NCBI RefSeq assembly: GCF_902506295.1 | Contig: NZ_LR733312.1 | Span: 829,503 to 893,502 of the forward strand | Length of the DNA: 64,000 nucleotides | Origin: Luteimonas sp. 9C | GTDB taxonomy: Bacteria > Pseudomonadota > Gammaproteobacteria > Xanthomonadales > Xanthomonadaceae | Reading direction: 5' to 3' | Shown: positions 45,856-57,556 of the stretch, in pieces | Numbering within the stretch: position 1 is the first letter of the stretch | Layout: every line of letters begins with the position of its first letter | Made by a program: the position numbers and the translations under genes | Notes under the pieces: model-generated | The model's input: the letters and a program-made list of their open reading frames with translations, nothing else | Told to the model about the DNA's origin: nothing | Database searches by the model: none

Positions 45856-48069
45856 ATGAAGACCCGGACGTCGACGCGCACGCTGGTGTGCGCGTTGCTG
45901 GTGGCCGCGCCCGCGTTCGCGCAGGACGCGGCGGTTGCGCAGCCGTGGATGGACCCCGGCAAATCACCGGATGCGCGCGCCGCGCTGCTGGTCGCGGCGA
46001 TGACCCAGGACGAGAAGTTCGCGCTGATCCGCAGCCGCTTCGCGATCGGCGAGAAGAAGCCGGACGAGGCGCTCACCGCCGCCGGTTACGTGGCGCCGAT
46101 TCCGCGTCTGGGCATTCCGGCGCAGGGCCTGGTCGATGCCGGCCTCGGGGTGACCAATCCCGGCGGCGCGCGCGCAGGCGACCACGCGACGGCGATGCCG
46201 TCGGGCCCGATGACCGCGTCGACCTGGAGCCGCGACATCGCCTTCAAGGGCGGCGAGACCATGGGGCGCGAGGCCTGGCGCCAGGGCTTCAACGTGCTGC
46301 TGGCCGGCAGCGTCAACCTGCAGCGCGATCCGCGTAACGGCCGCAATTTCGAATACGCCGGCGAAGACCCGTTGCTCGCCGGCACCCTGGTCGGCGAATC
46401 GATCCGCGGCGTGCAGTCGCAGCACGTGCTGTCGACGATGAAGCACTACGCGCTCAACGACATGGAGACCGCGCGCAACTTCCACAGCGCCCAGATCGGC
46501 GACCGTGCGATGCACGAATCCGACCTGCTCGCATTCCATGTCGCGATCGAGACGGGACAGCCCGGCGCGGTCATGTGCAGCTACAACCGCATCAACGGCA
46601 CCTACGGCTGCGAGCACGACGAACTGCTCAACAACGTGCTCAAGCGCAACTGGCGCTACCCCGGCTACGTGATGTCGGACTGGGGTGGCGTGCACAGCGC
46701 CTCGAAGGCGGCGAACGCCGGTCTCGACCAGCAGTCGGCCGGCGAGGTGTTCGACAAGGCGGTGTATTTCGACGTGCCACTGCGCATGGCGGTCGGCGCT
46801 GGCGTGGTGCCGCAGGCGCGGCTCGACGACATGGTCCACCGCATCCTGCGCAGCTTCATCGCGGTCGGCGCGTTCGAACATCCGCCGCAGCGCCAGCCGG
46901 TGGATGCCGCGCTCGATGCAATCGGCTTCGATGTCGCCCAGCGCACGGCCGAAGCCGGCGCGGTGCTGTTGCGCAACGAGAACGGCGTGCTGCCGCTCGC
47001 GCCCGGTGTGCGCCGCATCGCGGTGATCGGCGGACATGCCGACAAGGGCGTGATCGCCGGCGGCGGTTCGTCGATGGTCGGCTGGACCTCGCGCGGCACC
47101 AGTGCCGTCACCGGCCTGCAGCCGACGACCTGGCCGGGCCCGGTGATGTTCCAGCCGTCCTCGCCGCTGCGCGCGTTGCGCGACGCGCTGCCGGATGCGC
47201 GCATCGACTACGTCGACGGTCGCGACCGCGCGGCTGCCGCGCGGCTCGCACGCGAGGCCGATGTCGCCATCGTGTTCGCGACGCAGTGGGCCGCCGAGTC
47301 GGTCGATCTGCCGGACATGCGGCTGCCCGACGGACAGGACGCGTTGATCGCCGCCGTCGCCGCGGCCAACCCGCGCAGCGTGGTCGTGCTGCAGACCAAT
47401 GGCCCGGTCGAGCTGCCGTGGCTCGATGCCGTGCCCGGCGTGCTGCAGGCCTGGTATCCCGGCATCCGTGGTGGCGAAGCCATCGCGCGGCTGCTGACCG
47501 GCACGGCGAATCCGTCCGGACATCTGCCAGTGACCTGGCCGGTCGACGTCTCGCAATTGCCGCGGCCCACGATTCCCGGGCTCGGCTTCAATCCGGCGGA
47601 CAAGCCCGAAGACACCATCGACTACGACATCGAGGGCGCCAACGTCGGCTACCGCTGGTTCGCGGCCAGAGGTCTTACGCCGCGCTATGCGTTCGGCCAC
47701 GGTCTGTCGTACACGACGTTCGCGATGTCGGGCCTGCAGGTCCGCGCGGACGGGGCGCGCATCACGGCGCGCTTCAGCGTGCGCAACACTGGCGACCGTG
47801 CCGGCGCCGTCGTGCCGCAGCTCTACGTGCATCTGCCGCGGGGCCACGCCACGCCGCTGCGCCTGGCCGGCTGGGAGCGCGTGGAACTGCAGCCGGGCGA
47901 AACGCGTGAGGTGGACGTCGCGCTGGCGCCGCGCCTGTTCGCGGATTACCACCCGGACGACCGCAGCTGGCGGATCGCCGCCGGTGACTACACGGTCGTG
48001 CTCGGACAGTCCGCCACCGATGCCGGCGTACGCGCCGCGCTGACGTTGCCGGCGCGGCGTCTGGATTGA
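45856..48069 (+). CDS. GH3 family beta-glucosidase
   Basis: 737 aa with a signal peptide (cleaved at AFA-QD, about residue 23), so periplasmic or secreted. The GH3 N-terminal barrel contains KHYALNDMETARNF (KHY motif) and VMSDWGGVHSA with the nucleophile D275. The alpha/beta sandwich domain follows (RIAVIGGHADKGVIAGGGSS), and a fibronectin-III-like domain comes last (GHGLSYTTFAMSG, ending ARRLD). All catalytic landmarks are intact. It would release glucose from beta-glucosides or short beta-glucans, feeding glucokinase encoded in the nearby Entner-Doudoroff operon. GGGGAG lies just before the ATG. It is convergent with the second paralogue, 21 nt apart. Confidence 0.94.
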   Translation: MKTRTSTRTLVCALLVAAPAFAQDAAVAQPWMDPGKSPDARAALLVAAMTQDEKFALIRSRFAIGEKKPDEALTAAGYVAPIPRLGIPAQGLVDAGLGVTNPGGARAGDHATAMPSGPMTASTWSRDIAFKGGETMGREAWRQGFNVLLAGSVNLQRDPRNGRNFEYAGEDPLLAGTLVGESIRGVQSQHVLSTMKHYALNDMETARNFHSAQIGDRAMHESDLLAFHVAIETGQPGAVMCSYNRINGTYGCEHDELLNNVLKRNWRYPGYVMSDWGGVHSASKAANAGLDQQSAGEVFDKAVYFDVPLRMAVGAGVVPQARLDDMVHRILRSFIAVGAFEHPPQRQPVDAALDAIGFDVAQRTAEAGAVLLRNENGVLPLAPGVRRIAVIGGHADKGVIAGGGSSMVGWTSRGTSAVTGLQPTTWPGPVMFQPSSPLRALRDALPDARIDYVDGRDRAAAARLAREADVAIVFATQWAAESVDLPDMRLPDGQDALIAAVAAANPRSVVVLQTNGPVELPWLDAVPGVLQAWYPGIRGGEAIARLLTGTANPSGHLPVTWPVDVSQLPRPTIPGLGFNPADKPEDTIDYDIEGANVGYRWFAARGLTPRYAFGHGLSYTTFAMSGLQVRADGARITARFSVRNTGDRAGAVVPQLYVHLPRGHATPLRLAGWERVELQPGETREVDVALAPRLFADYHPDDRSWRIAAGDYTVVLGQSATDAGVRAALTLPARRLD

Positions 48070-48090
48070 CGACGCGCGAAGCGCGCTGGC

Positions 48091-51000
48091 CTACCAGCGC
48101 GCTTCGAGGCGCCGGAACGGCTTCGACAGGCGCACGCCACGCGCGTCGAAGTCGTCCACCGCGCGGCCATCGACCATGACCACGCTCGGCCGCGTGCGGC
48201 TCGGCCAGATCACCTGGACCGGCAGCGCGTCCTGCAGCCCGTCCGCGAGCGTGATCTCGAGCCGCGTGCCGGACTGTTTCGCCGCCATCGTCAGCGGTCC
48301 GTAAGCGGTCGGCAGCGCCCGCACCGACAGGCCGTCGCCGTCGAGCCAGGCCTGCGGCGCGCCGGGCAACAGCTGCAGATCGTCGTCGCCTTCGTGCAGC
48401 AGCAGGCCGACCAGCGTGCGGACGTACTCGGCACCGATCCACGTATGCGGCATGTCGCCGATGTAACCGGGATAGCGCGGACGCGAATGCACGACCTCGG
48501 GCCACATCTGCCACGCCAGCGGGCGGCGGTCGGCCAGCAGCCCGTCGAGCACGGTCTGCGCGTCGCCGGGCCGGTCCAGATGCACGAAGGTCAGCACGTT
48601 GCGCAGTTCGTAGGGCGTGTAGGCCCACAGCGCATCGGGCGCGGTGCGGTCGCCGAACTGCCGGGCCAGGTAGCGGTCGAAGGTGGTGCGCAGTTCGCGC
48701 TCGGGCAAGACGTGCCGCGCGCCGGTGGGATCGAGCGCGATCGACACGCTGGTGGGGTCGCTGTCACCCAGATCGGCCGATGACGGAATGAAGTCGATGC
48801 CCTTCCACGCGATGGTCGCGCGCAGCGACGCGGCGACCGCGTCCGACAGCAACCGTCCCTGTTCGCGCGCCCAGGCCGCCGTCTCCGCGTCGCCGAGTGC
48901 GTCGGCCAGCCAGGCCCCGTCGTGCCAGCCCTTGATGCCGTAGAAATCGTCCCAGTAGCTGTGCGTCGGCGTGGAATAGCCTTCGTGGCTGATCGACGGC
49001 GCGAGGATGCCGCGAAAGCGTTCGGGCGAGGGATGCGTGCCCATGTAACCCGCCACCAGCGTGCGTTCGCGCAATTCCTGTAGGAACCGCATCGCTGCGG
49101 TCACCGCCGGCAGGTACTCGCGGACGGTGTCCGGCCCGCCATCGAGACGCGCCACGTCGGCGACCAGCTGGATGTACTGGCCCTGGCTGTCGTGTTCGAT
49201 GTCCGAGCCGAAGCCGCGGTTGATGCTGCCGTCCTCGTTGAGGATCGGCGAGATCATGCCGTTGGGGTTGAGCGCGTGGTCGGTGTACCAGCGCAGGTAG
49301 TCGCGCGCGATCTTCGGCTGGCCCAGGCGCAGCAGCGCCGTGGCGGTCGCCGCGCCGTCGCGCAGGAACGAGCGGTTGTAGTTGCGCGGGCCGGGCTGCA
49401 TCGCCGGGCCGGTCTGGTTGACCAGCATGTATGCCGCCTGCGCGCGCAGCATGTCGACGAGGTCCTGGTCGGGCAGGCGGATGTCGAAGCTGTTGAAGCG
49501 ATCCGCCCAGCCGGCGGCGATCCGCGCGGCATGCGTGTCGAAAGCCTCCGAGGGCGTCGCGGCATCGCCGGTGAGCGCGGCGAGATCGAGCGCCGGCGGT
49601 TCCGTCAGTTCGCCCTTGGACGGGTCGAGCGCCGTGTTCCCCAGCGGCAATGCGATCACGATGTCCTGCGTGGCGCCCGGCGCCACCCGCACCGGATACG
49701 CGAGCATGCCGGCAGCGAGCCCGGCGGCGTCCGATGCTTCGCGCGCGGCGGGCGGTGTGCCGCGCGCCGCATCGGCGGTGATCTCGGTCTCGCCGTGCGC
49801 ACCGAACGGCGCGGTGCCGGCGGCGCCGACCGGCGTCATCGAGGTCAGCAGGGTGCGGCCGTCGACACGCACGCGGGTGTGGTCGGCGGTCTCATCGATC
49901 GCGATCTGCCGGATCGGCGACCAGCCGCCGTGCTGCCACGGCGGATTGACCTGCAGCGGACGCACCAGCAGCGACAGCGTGCCCTCGACGGGCCGCCGGC
50001 CGGTGTTGTGCAGGCGGTAGCGCATCAGCGTCACCGGCTGCCCGTTCTGTTCCAGCGCGAAGGCCTCGTTGCGGATCGTCAGATCGCGCTGGCCCTGCCA
50101 CTCGACCGAGGGCATCGGCATCCATCGGTCGCGCAGGGCATGGCGACGCTGCGGATCGTTGTCGGCGACGCGCGCCCGGCCGTCGCTGCCGCGCCAGACC
50201 GCCTGCAGCATCGGGCCGCCCTTGAAGGGCTCGAGGTTGCCGGATGCGTCGAGCAGCGATTTCTGCCGCCCGGCGGGAATGCCGAGCGCGGTCCAGTAGA
50301 CCTGTTGCTGGTGCAGCGACGAGGGGAACAGCGCGCCGTGCGTGCGCGAGGCGACGATCTCGTAGCGCCGGGTCGGTGTCAGCAGCTGTTTCGGGCCGAG
50401 CAGGCGCAGCCGCGCGATGCCCGGCGCACGTCCTTCGACCTCGCCGACGACCAGGCGCAAGGCGGTCGGCGCCAGCGGCGCTTCGCCCGCGAGCCACGAC
50501 CGCGTGCCGTCGCCGCCCGGGTCCTCGGCCAGCACGGTCCAGCGACCGTCGGCATCGCGCACTTCGAGCGTCGCGCCGTTGCGGGGACCGTCCCACCAGA
50601 CTTCGAGCCCGGCGATAGAGTCGGCGCGCGGCAGCGCGACCTCGAGCTGGCGGGTGCCGGGCGCAGCGCCCGCGGCCTCGACGGTGGCCGGCGCCGCGTC
50701 GACGGCGAACAGCGTCGCGCCGTCCACGCCGGGTGCGAGCCCGGACAGGCGCGGCGCCGCGTCCGCGGCGAGCGGCTCGAACTCGAAGATCGACGTCGCC
50801 CAGTCGGAGGATTTCGACGGGCTGGCGATGCGGACGTAGCGGGCCTCGCGCGCGGGAAACACGAGGGTGTCGGTGTCGCCGCGCGAATCGGTGCTGGTGT
50901 ACGCCACGTCCCACTGCGTGCCGTCGAGCGAGGTCTCGAGCGTCCAGCGCACCGGAAAGCCGCTGTCCCAGAGGATCGCGACGCCGCCGACGTCGGCCGG

Positions 51001-51270
51001 TTGCCCCAGATCCACCTGGAACCAGTGTCCGGGCAGGAAGGAACCACCCCAGCGCGTCGTGCGGTCGCCGTCGATGGCGTGCTGCGGGGCGAGTGCATCG
51101 ACCTGGGTGGAGGATGCCGAGGCGGTCCAGTCGGCGCGTGGCGGCAGGGACGCCGCCGCAGTGGCAGCGCTTGCGCCGCCGAGCAGGGCGAGCAGCAGCC
51201 GGCCCAGTGTGTGGCGGCCGGTGCGAGCGGTCGGGACGAGCGAGTCGTGGCACCCGGATCGGAGGGTCAT
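48091..51270 (-). CDS. Large exported protein: discoidin module plus (alpha/alpha)6 glycosidase-like region
   Basis: 1,059 aa with an N-terminal signal (LGRLLLALLGGASAATAAA, residues ~22-40) and no lipobox. A discoidin-type module (~45-165: DGDRTTRWGGSF, FQVDLGQPADVGG, YVRIASPS) is followed by a second beta module (~175-295), a beta-sandwich (~305-560) and the (alpha/alpha)6 region (~600-960). Blocks shared with the protein at 42454 include YNRSFLRDGA (D638), SISHEGYS, HSYWDDFYGIKGW, GIDFIPSSADLGD and YTPYELRNVLTF. It is therefore a paralogue on the opposite strand, soluble where the other is lipid-anchored. A perfect CRE-like operator lies 43 nt upstream. The enzymatic activity is unknown, probably a glycoside hydrolase or phosphorylase-related fold. 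Confidence 0.82.
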   Translation of the reverse strand: MTLRSGCHDSLVPTARTGRHTLGRLLLALLGGASAATAAASLPPRADWTASASSTQVDALAPQHAIDGDRTTRWGGSFLPGHWFQVDLGQPADVGGVAILWDSGFPVRWTLETSLDGTQWDVAYTSTDSRGDTDTLVFPAREARYVRIASPSKSSDWATSIFEFEPLAADAAPRLSGLAPGVDGATLFAVDAAPATVEAAGAAPGTRQLEVALPRADSIAGLEVWWDGPRNGATLEVRDADGRWTVLAEDPGGDGTRSWLAGEAPLAPTALRLVVGEVEGRAPGIARLRLLGPKQLLTPTRRYEIVASRTHGALFPSSLHQQQVYWTALGIPAGRQKSLLDASGNLEPFKGGPMLQAVWRGSDGRARVADNDPQRRHALRDRWMPMPSVEWQGQRDLTIRNEAFALEQNGQPVTLMRYRLHNTGRRPVEGTLSLLVRPLQVNPPWQHGGWSPIRQIAIDETADHTRVRVDGRTLLTSMTPVGAAGTAPFGAHGETEITADAARGTPPAAREASDAAGLAAGMLAYPVRVAPGATQDIVIALPLGNTALDPSKGELTEPPALDLAALTGDAATPSEAFDTHAARIAAGWADRFNSFDIRLPDQDLVDMLRAQAAYMLVNQTGPAMQPGPRNYNRSFLRDGAATATALLRLGQPKIARDYLRWYTDHALNPNGMISPILNEDGSINRGFGSDIEHDSQGQYIQLVADVARLDGGPDTVREYLPAVTAAMRFLQELRERTLVAGYMGTHPSPERFRGILAPSISHEGYSTPTHSYWDDFYGIKGWHDGAWLADALGDAETAAWAREQGRLLSDAVAASLRATIAWKGIDFIPSSADLGDSDPTSVSIALDPTGARHVLPERELRTTFDRYLARQFGDRTAPDALWAYTPYELRNVLTFVHLDRPGDAQTVLDGLLADRRPLAWQMWPEVVHSRPRYPGYIGDMPHTWIGAEYVRTLVGLLLHEGDDDLQLLPGAPQAWLDGDGLSVRALPTAYGPLTMAAKQSGTRLEITLADGLQDALPVQVIWPSRTRPSVVMVDGRAVDDFDARGVRLSKPFRRLEARW

Positions 51271-51312
51271 GCAGGCAGGGTAGGCGAAGGGAGAGCGGAC
51301 GCTACCACCGGC

Positions 51313-51326
51313 TGGAACCGGTTACA
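51313..51326. promoter_or_regulatory. CRE-like operator before the second paralogue
   Basis: TGGAACCGGTTACA matches TGNAANCGNWNNCA fully, and its centre AACCGGTT is a perfect palindrome. It lies in the 136-nt gap between eda (same strand, upstream) and the start at 51270, so it most likely governs the minus-strand glycosidase-like gene. Confidence 0.75.
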
Positions 51327-51406
51327 TGCTGCGTTGCGGTGTAACGCACCCACCTGGCCGACGGTCGTGCACCGCGCGTCTGCCCTGTGCCGGGCGGAGC
51401 GCCGTC

Positions 51407-52074
51407 TCAGCCGCGCGCGTCGCGCACGATCTGCGCCGCACGCGCTGCGGTCTCGCGCACCCGGCCATAGTCGCCGGCGTCCAGCCAGCCCTTGTCGAGC
51501 ATCCACGAGCCGCCGATGCACAGCACGTTGGGCTGGGCCAGGAATTCGGCGGCGTTGGATTCCGAGATGCCGCCGGTGGGGCAGAAGCGCATGTCGTGCA
51601 GCGGTCCGGCGAGACCCTTGAGCATCGCCAGGCCACCGACCGCACTGGCCGGAAACAGCTTGCAGTTGCGGAAGCCACGCGCGCGCAGGGCCATGAATTC
51701 GGTCGGCGTCGCAGCGCCCGGCACGACGGGGATGTCGGCCTCGGCCAGGGCGTCGGCCAGTGCCGGCGGCGTGCCGGGCGTGACCAGGAAATCCGCACCG
51801 GCGTCGATCGACGCGCGGATGTGGTCGGCATCGAGCACGGTGCCGGCGCCGATCACGATGTCCGGGCGCTCGCGCTTGAGCATCGCCAGCGCGTCGATCG
51901 CGACCGGCGTGCGCAGCGTGAGCTCGAGCGTGTGCAGACCGCCTTCGAGCAGCGCATCGGCGATCGCGCGGGCTTCGTCGAGCGCGTGCACGGTGATCAC
52001 CGGCAGCACGCCGGCAGCACGCAGGAGCTCGGCTGCGCGCTGCTGGCGCTCGGACATGGTGGAAGCAGTGGCCA

Positions 52075-52075
<1 letters not shown>
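51407..52075 (-). CDS. eda: KDPG aldolase (2-keto-3-deoxy-6-phosphogluconate aldolase)
   Basis: 222 aa. Eda splits 2-keto-3-deoxy-6-phosphogluconate into pyruvate and glyceraldehyde-3-phosphate. The Schiff-base Lys is K139 in [13 protein letters not shown], with E51 in LELTLRTP and the phosphate-loop GGISESN. The length and motifs are normal for the class I trimeric enzyme. The start shares one base with the edd stop (TGATG), so it is coupled as the last gene of zwf-glk-pgl-edd-eda. A second Met at residue 7 is possible. Confidence 0.96.
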
Positions 52076-53991
<1,916 letters not shown>

Positions 53992-54079
53992 GGGCGGCGG
54001 CGATGTGAGAAACGGGCGCCCCGGGACGGGGCGGGGACGCGCGGATCGCACTGCGCGCAACGGTCGAACGGGGTGCGTC

Positions 54080-54832
54080 TCACGGACACCAGTGGACGTG
54101 CAGCGCGGCGCCCGGCGTGGTGAAGGCGATGCGCGCCGGAAACTCGGTCGCGTCGTCGCTCTGCAGCAGGCGATCGAGCAGGGCGCGCTTCTTCTCGCCG
54201 CGGATCAGCAGGATGCGGGTGTGCGCAGGTGTCAGGCCGGCGGGCGTCAGACTGATGCGACGCTGCCAGGTGCCGGCGCCGGGGCTGCCGCCGGCATCGA
54301 CGCCGACATAGGGCGAGGTGGCGGCGAGCGCGGCGTCGAGATCGACCATGCCGGGGAACAGCGAGGCGGTATGGCCATCGTCGCCCATGCCCAGCACGAC
54401 GACACCCGCGGGCTGGCGCGCGTGCAGATTGGCGGTGGAGACCGCTTCGTCGAACGGGCGGCCGGCGCGGGTGAGGGTTTCCAGCCGCGCCTTCTGCGCC
54501 TTGTTCTGGATCAGCGTCTCGCGCAGCAGGCGCGCATTGCTGTCGGGATCGTCGGGCAGCAGCCAGCGCTCGTCGACCAGCGCGACATCGACGCGGTCCC
54601 AGGCGAGCGGCGATTTCGACAGCGCCGCATACACCGGTCCCGGCGTCTTGCCACCCGAGAGCAGCACGCGCGCGCGCGGCTTGAGCTCCAGGTCGCGCGC
54701 GATGGCGGAGGAAATCGCGATCGCGGCGCCCCAGGTCCACTGGGTCGCCGATTCGTAGGCGTGCAGCTGCATGCGTCCATCGTCGCCGATTCCGCCTGCG
54801 ATGCCAAAGGCCGGGGCGCCGGTCGGCGTCAT
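54080..54832 (-). CDS. pgl: 6-phosphogluconolactonase
   Basis: 250 aa, DevB/SOL family. It hydrolyses 6-phosphogluconolactone made by Zwf. The NagB-like fold is shown by VLLSGGKTPGPVYAAL, VDVALVDERWLLPDDPDSN and VLGMGDDGHTASLFPG, the last being the catalytic His region. The N-terminal ~25 residues extend beyond the family start, so the inner Met (MQLHAYES, about residue 21) could be the actual start. ATG 54832 is preferred for its ATGA overlap with glk. Confidence 0.92.
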   Translation of the reverse strand: MTPTGAPAFGIAGGIGDDGRMQLHAYESATQWTWGAAIAISSAIARDLELKPRARVLLSGGKTPGPVYAALSKSPLAWDRVDVALVDERWLLPDDPDSNARLLRETLIQNKAQKARLETLTRAGRPFDEAVSTANLHARQPAGVVVLGMGDDGHTASLFPGMVDLDAALAATSPYVGVDAGGSPGAGTWQRRISLTPAGLTPAHTRILLIRGEKKRALLDRLLQSDDATEFPARIAFTTPGAALHVHWCP

Positions 54833-55827
54833 GCCGCTGCCCTGCGCGTGGCGATCGCAGCCGCGCCGAGCAGGCCGGCATGCGGATGCAGCACCGCGAC
54901 GGAAGGCACGCGGCCCATGTTCGGCGAGAAGCGGCCCTTGTGCTCGAAGCGCTGGCGGAAGCCCGAATGGCGGATCGAGTCGAGCATCTTGGGCACCAGG
55001 CCACCGGTCAGGAACACGCCGTCCCAGGCGCCGAGCGTCAGCACCAGATCGCCCGCGATCGCGCCGAACACCGCGCAGAACACGTCCACCGCACGTGCGC
55101 AGCGGGCGTCGCCGTCCCTTGCCCGCGCGGTGATGTCGGCAGGCTGCATCGGGCCCGGGTCGACCCCAGCGATTTCGCTCAGCGCGCGGTGGATGTTGAC
55201 CAGACCGGGACCGCAGATCAGGCGTTCGTTGGACACGCGTCCGAACTGCGCCGACAGGCGTTCGAGGATGGCGGTTTCTTCCGGCGTGCCGGGCGGAAAG
55301 CTGACGTGGCCGCCTTCGGTCTCCAGCGGGTAGTGCCTGCCGTCGCGGATCACGAGGCCACCGACGCCCAGACCGGTGCCGGGCCCGATGACCGCATACG
55401 TGCACGGGCCGGCCGGATCCTTCGGCACCGACCACGGCACGCCGCCGATGGCGCTGTAATCGCCGGGCTGCAGCAGGGGAATCGCCATCGCCTGGGCGGC
55501 GAAATCGTTGGTCAGCACGACGTCCTCGATGCCGAGCCGCTGCTGGGTGCGCGTGCGCGAGATCACCCAGGGATGATTGGTGATGCGTGCGTTGTCGCCC
55601 TCGACGCGACCGGCGACCGCGAGTACGGCGCGCGGCAGCGCGGCCTTGCCGTCGTGACCGGTCTGCTGGAGATAGTGCAGGGCCGCGTCTGCCAGTGACG
55701 GAAAGTCGGCGACCGGGAAGACCTGGATCGTGTCGAGCTGCAGCGGCGTCGGGCTGGCGGTATCGGCGAGTGCGAAACGCGCGTTGGTCCCGCCGATGTC
55801 GGCGAGCAGGGCGAGCGCAGCCGTCAC
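54829..55827 (-). CDS. glk: Glucokinase
   Basis: 332 aa, bacterial ROK-independent glucokinase (PF02685). It phosphorylates free glucose, matching glucose released by the GH3 enzyme. LLADIGGTNARFAL (residues 8-21) is the ATP-phosphate loop, LTNDFAAQAMAIP contains the catalytic Asp, and VIGPGTGLGVGGLV and LTGGLVPKML are the other nucleotide segments. It starts at GTG 55827, overlapping the zwf stop (GTGA), and ends overlapping pgl (ATGA). The alternative upstream frame to 55938 lies inside zwf and is not credible. Confidence 0.94.
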   Translation of the reverse strand: MTAALALLADIGGTNARFALADTASPTPLQLDTIQVFPVADFPSLADAALHYLQQTGHDGKAALPRAVLAVAGRVEGDNARITNHPWVISRTRTQQRLGIEDVVLTNDFAAQAMAIPLLQPGDYSAIGGVPWSVPKDPAGPCTYAVIGPGTGLGVGGLVIRDGRHYPLETEGGHVSFPPGTPEETAILERLSAQFGRVSNERLICGPGLVNIHRALSEIAGVDPGPMQPADITARARDGDARCARAVDVFCAVFGAIAGDLVLTLGAWDGVFLTGGLVPKMLDSIRHSGFRQRFEHKGRFSPNMGRVPSVAVLHPHAGLLGAAAIATRRAAA

Positions 55828-57245
55828 GATTTGCGTCCGTTGTGGGTGGTCAGCGTGCGCGGCAGGAACGGCTGCGCTTCGACCGGCCCCCAGCTGCCGG
55901 CCGGGTAGTCGCGCACCGGCGTGCCGGCTTCGCGCCACGCGGCGCTGACGCTGTCGATCCAGCGCCAGGCGGCCTCGACCTCGTCATCGCGCACGAACAG
56001 CGTCTGGTCACCCTTGAGCGCGTCGATCATCAGGCGTTCGTAGGCGATGCGGCGCTTGGGTGGCAGCATCGCCAGATCCAGCGACATCGGCTGCAGTTCG
56101 TTGGCCGCCCATTCGGACGCGGCCAAGCTGCCCATCAGGCCGAGTTCGATCGTCTCTTCCGGCTGCAGGCGCACGCGCAGTTGGTTGGCACGCGCGCGCT
56201 TGCGCTCGCCCGGCCCGAAGAGCCAATGCGTGACCGGCTTGAACGTCACCACGACCTCGGTCGTGCGCGAGGGCATGCGCTTGCCGGTGACCAGCCGGAA
56301 CGGCACGCCGGCCCAGCGCCAGTTGTCGATCCATGCGCGCAGGCCGACGAAGGTTTCCACGTCGTCATGACCGCCGTGCTTGAAGCCCTGCACGGCCTGG
56401 CCGTCGACGACGCCGGGCGCATAGCGGCCGCGCACGCTGTCGGCCGCGGCATCGGCGGGCGACATCGGCCGCAGTGCGCGCAGCACCTTCTTCTTCTCTT
56501 CGCGGATGCTGTCGGTATCCATCGCCGCCGGCGGCTCCATCGCTATCAGCGCCAGCAGCTGCAGCATGTGGTTCTGCACCATGTCGCGCAGCGCGCCGTA
56601 GTCGGCGTAATAGCCTTCGCGGCCGTCCACGCCGGCGGTCTCGGCGACGATGATGTCGACCGACTCGATCCAGCGCCGTTCCCACGTCGCCTCGAACAGC
56701 GTGTTGCCCAGGCGCAGCGCGAGCAGGTTCTGCACCGGCGCCTTGCCCAGGTAGTGGTCGATGCGGAAGATCCGCGATTCGTCGAGCGCCGACTTCAACG
56801 TGGCGTCGATTTCCTGCGCACTGGCCAGGTCGTGGCCGATCGGCTTCTCGAGCACCAGCCGCGACGGCGCTTCCAGCAGTCCCGCGGCCTTGAGCCCGCG
56901 GCAGGCGGATGCGAACAGGTTCGGCGGCGTCGACAGGTAGCTCACCGCCGGCCGGTCCGCGAAGCGCGACAGGGCCGCCGCCATCCCATCGGCATCGCCG
57001 AGGTCCACCGCCACGTACTGGATGCGGCGCAGCAACTCGTCGACCAGCGCACTGTCGTACTCGTCGCCCAGGCGCTCGCGCAGCCAGTCGCGGAAGCTGG
57101 CGTCGTCGTGCTCGCTGCGCGCGATCGCGATCACGCGGAAGGTGTCCGGCAGCAAGCGGTCGCGCTGCAGGTGCAGCAGGGACGGGAATAGATAGCGTTG
57201 CGCCAGGTCGCCTGTGGCGCCGAACAACAGCAGGGAGTCGTGCAT
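55824..57245 (-). CDS. zwf: Glucose-6-phosphate dehydrogenase
   Basis: 473 aa. Zwf oxidises glucose-6-phosphate to the lactone with NAD(P)+, the entry to the Entner-Doudoroff route. [17 protein letters not shown] (residues 5-21) is the coenzyme loop, [10 protein letters not shown] follows, and FRIDHYLGK (160-168) is the substrate-binding signature with its Lys and His. First gene of the zwf-glk-pgl-edd-eda operon. The 311-nt region before it is shared with the divergent ABC ATPase and holds a perfect CRE-like operator. ATG 57245 begins the conserved strand. Confidence 0.96.
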   Translation of the reverse strand: MHDSLLLFGATGDLAQRYLFPSLLHLQRDRLLPDTFRVIAIARSEHDDASFRDWLRERLGDEYDSALVDELLRRIQYVAVDLGDADGMAAALSRFADRPAVSYLSTPPNLFASACRGLKAAGLLEAPSRLVLEKPIGHDLASAQEIDATLKSALDESRIFRIDHYLGKAPVQNLLALRLGNTLFEATWERRWIESVDIIVAETAGVDGREGYYADYGALRDMVQNHMLQLLALIAMEPPAAMDTDSIREEKKKVLRALRPMSPADAAADSVRGRYAPGVVDGQAVQGFKHGGHDDVETFVGLRAWIDNWRWAGVPFRLVTGKRMPSRTTEVVVTFKPVTHWLFGPGERKRARANQLRVRLQPEETIELGLMGSLAASEWAANELQPMSLDLAMLPPKRRIAYERLMIDALKGDQTLFVRDDEVEAAWRWIDSVSAAWREAGTPVRDYPAGSWGPVEAQPFLPRTLTTHNGRKS

Positions 57246-57556
57246 GGGCGCCGGGACCGTCTCGGGTTCAGGAAAGGGAATCACGGAGTGTGTCGCCGGA
57301 GACGTGCGGATCGCAACGCCCGGAGACCGATGCGTCGAGTGGAACATGTCCAGCGCTGTCAGTCGACGTGCGGCGCGCGATGCGCGCTTGGATGGATGCG
57401 GTCGTTCGTTGCGCCACGCTGTGCCTCCCACACATCCGCCGGCTGGAATGGAAACGATTACATGCCAGAATAGCGCAATCGCATCACAGCGCGCGGTTCA
57501 CGCGGGCGACGGCACGATGCGGTCCACGACGGTTTGCGACACACACGGGAGCGTGC
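57246..57556. other. Shared promoter region of zwf operon and ABC ATPase
   Basis: The 311 nt between divergent starts include the CRE-like site at 57449-57462, 95 nt before the ATPase start and about 204 nt before zwf. No gene or RNA is supported. One regulator bound here could act on both directions. Confidence 0.55.
57449..57462. promoter_or_regulatory. CRE-like operator between zwf and the ABC ATPase
   Basis: TGGAAACGATTACA differs by one base from the site before the LacI gene and fits TGNAANCGNWNNCA completely. The shared motif ties glucose catabolism and transporter ATPase expression to that regulator. Confidence 0.75.
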
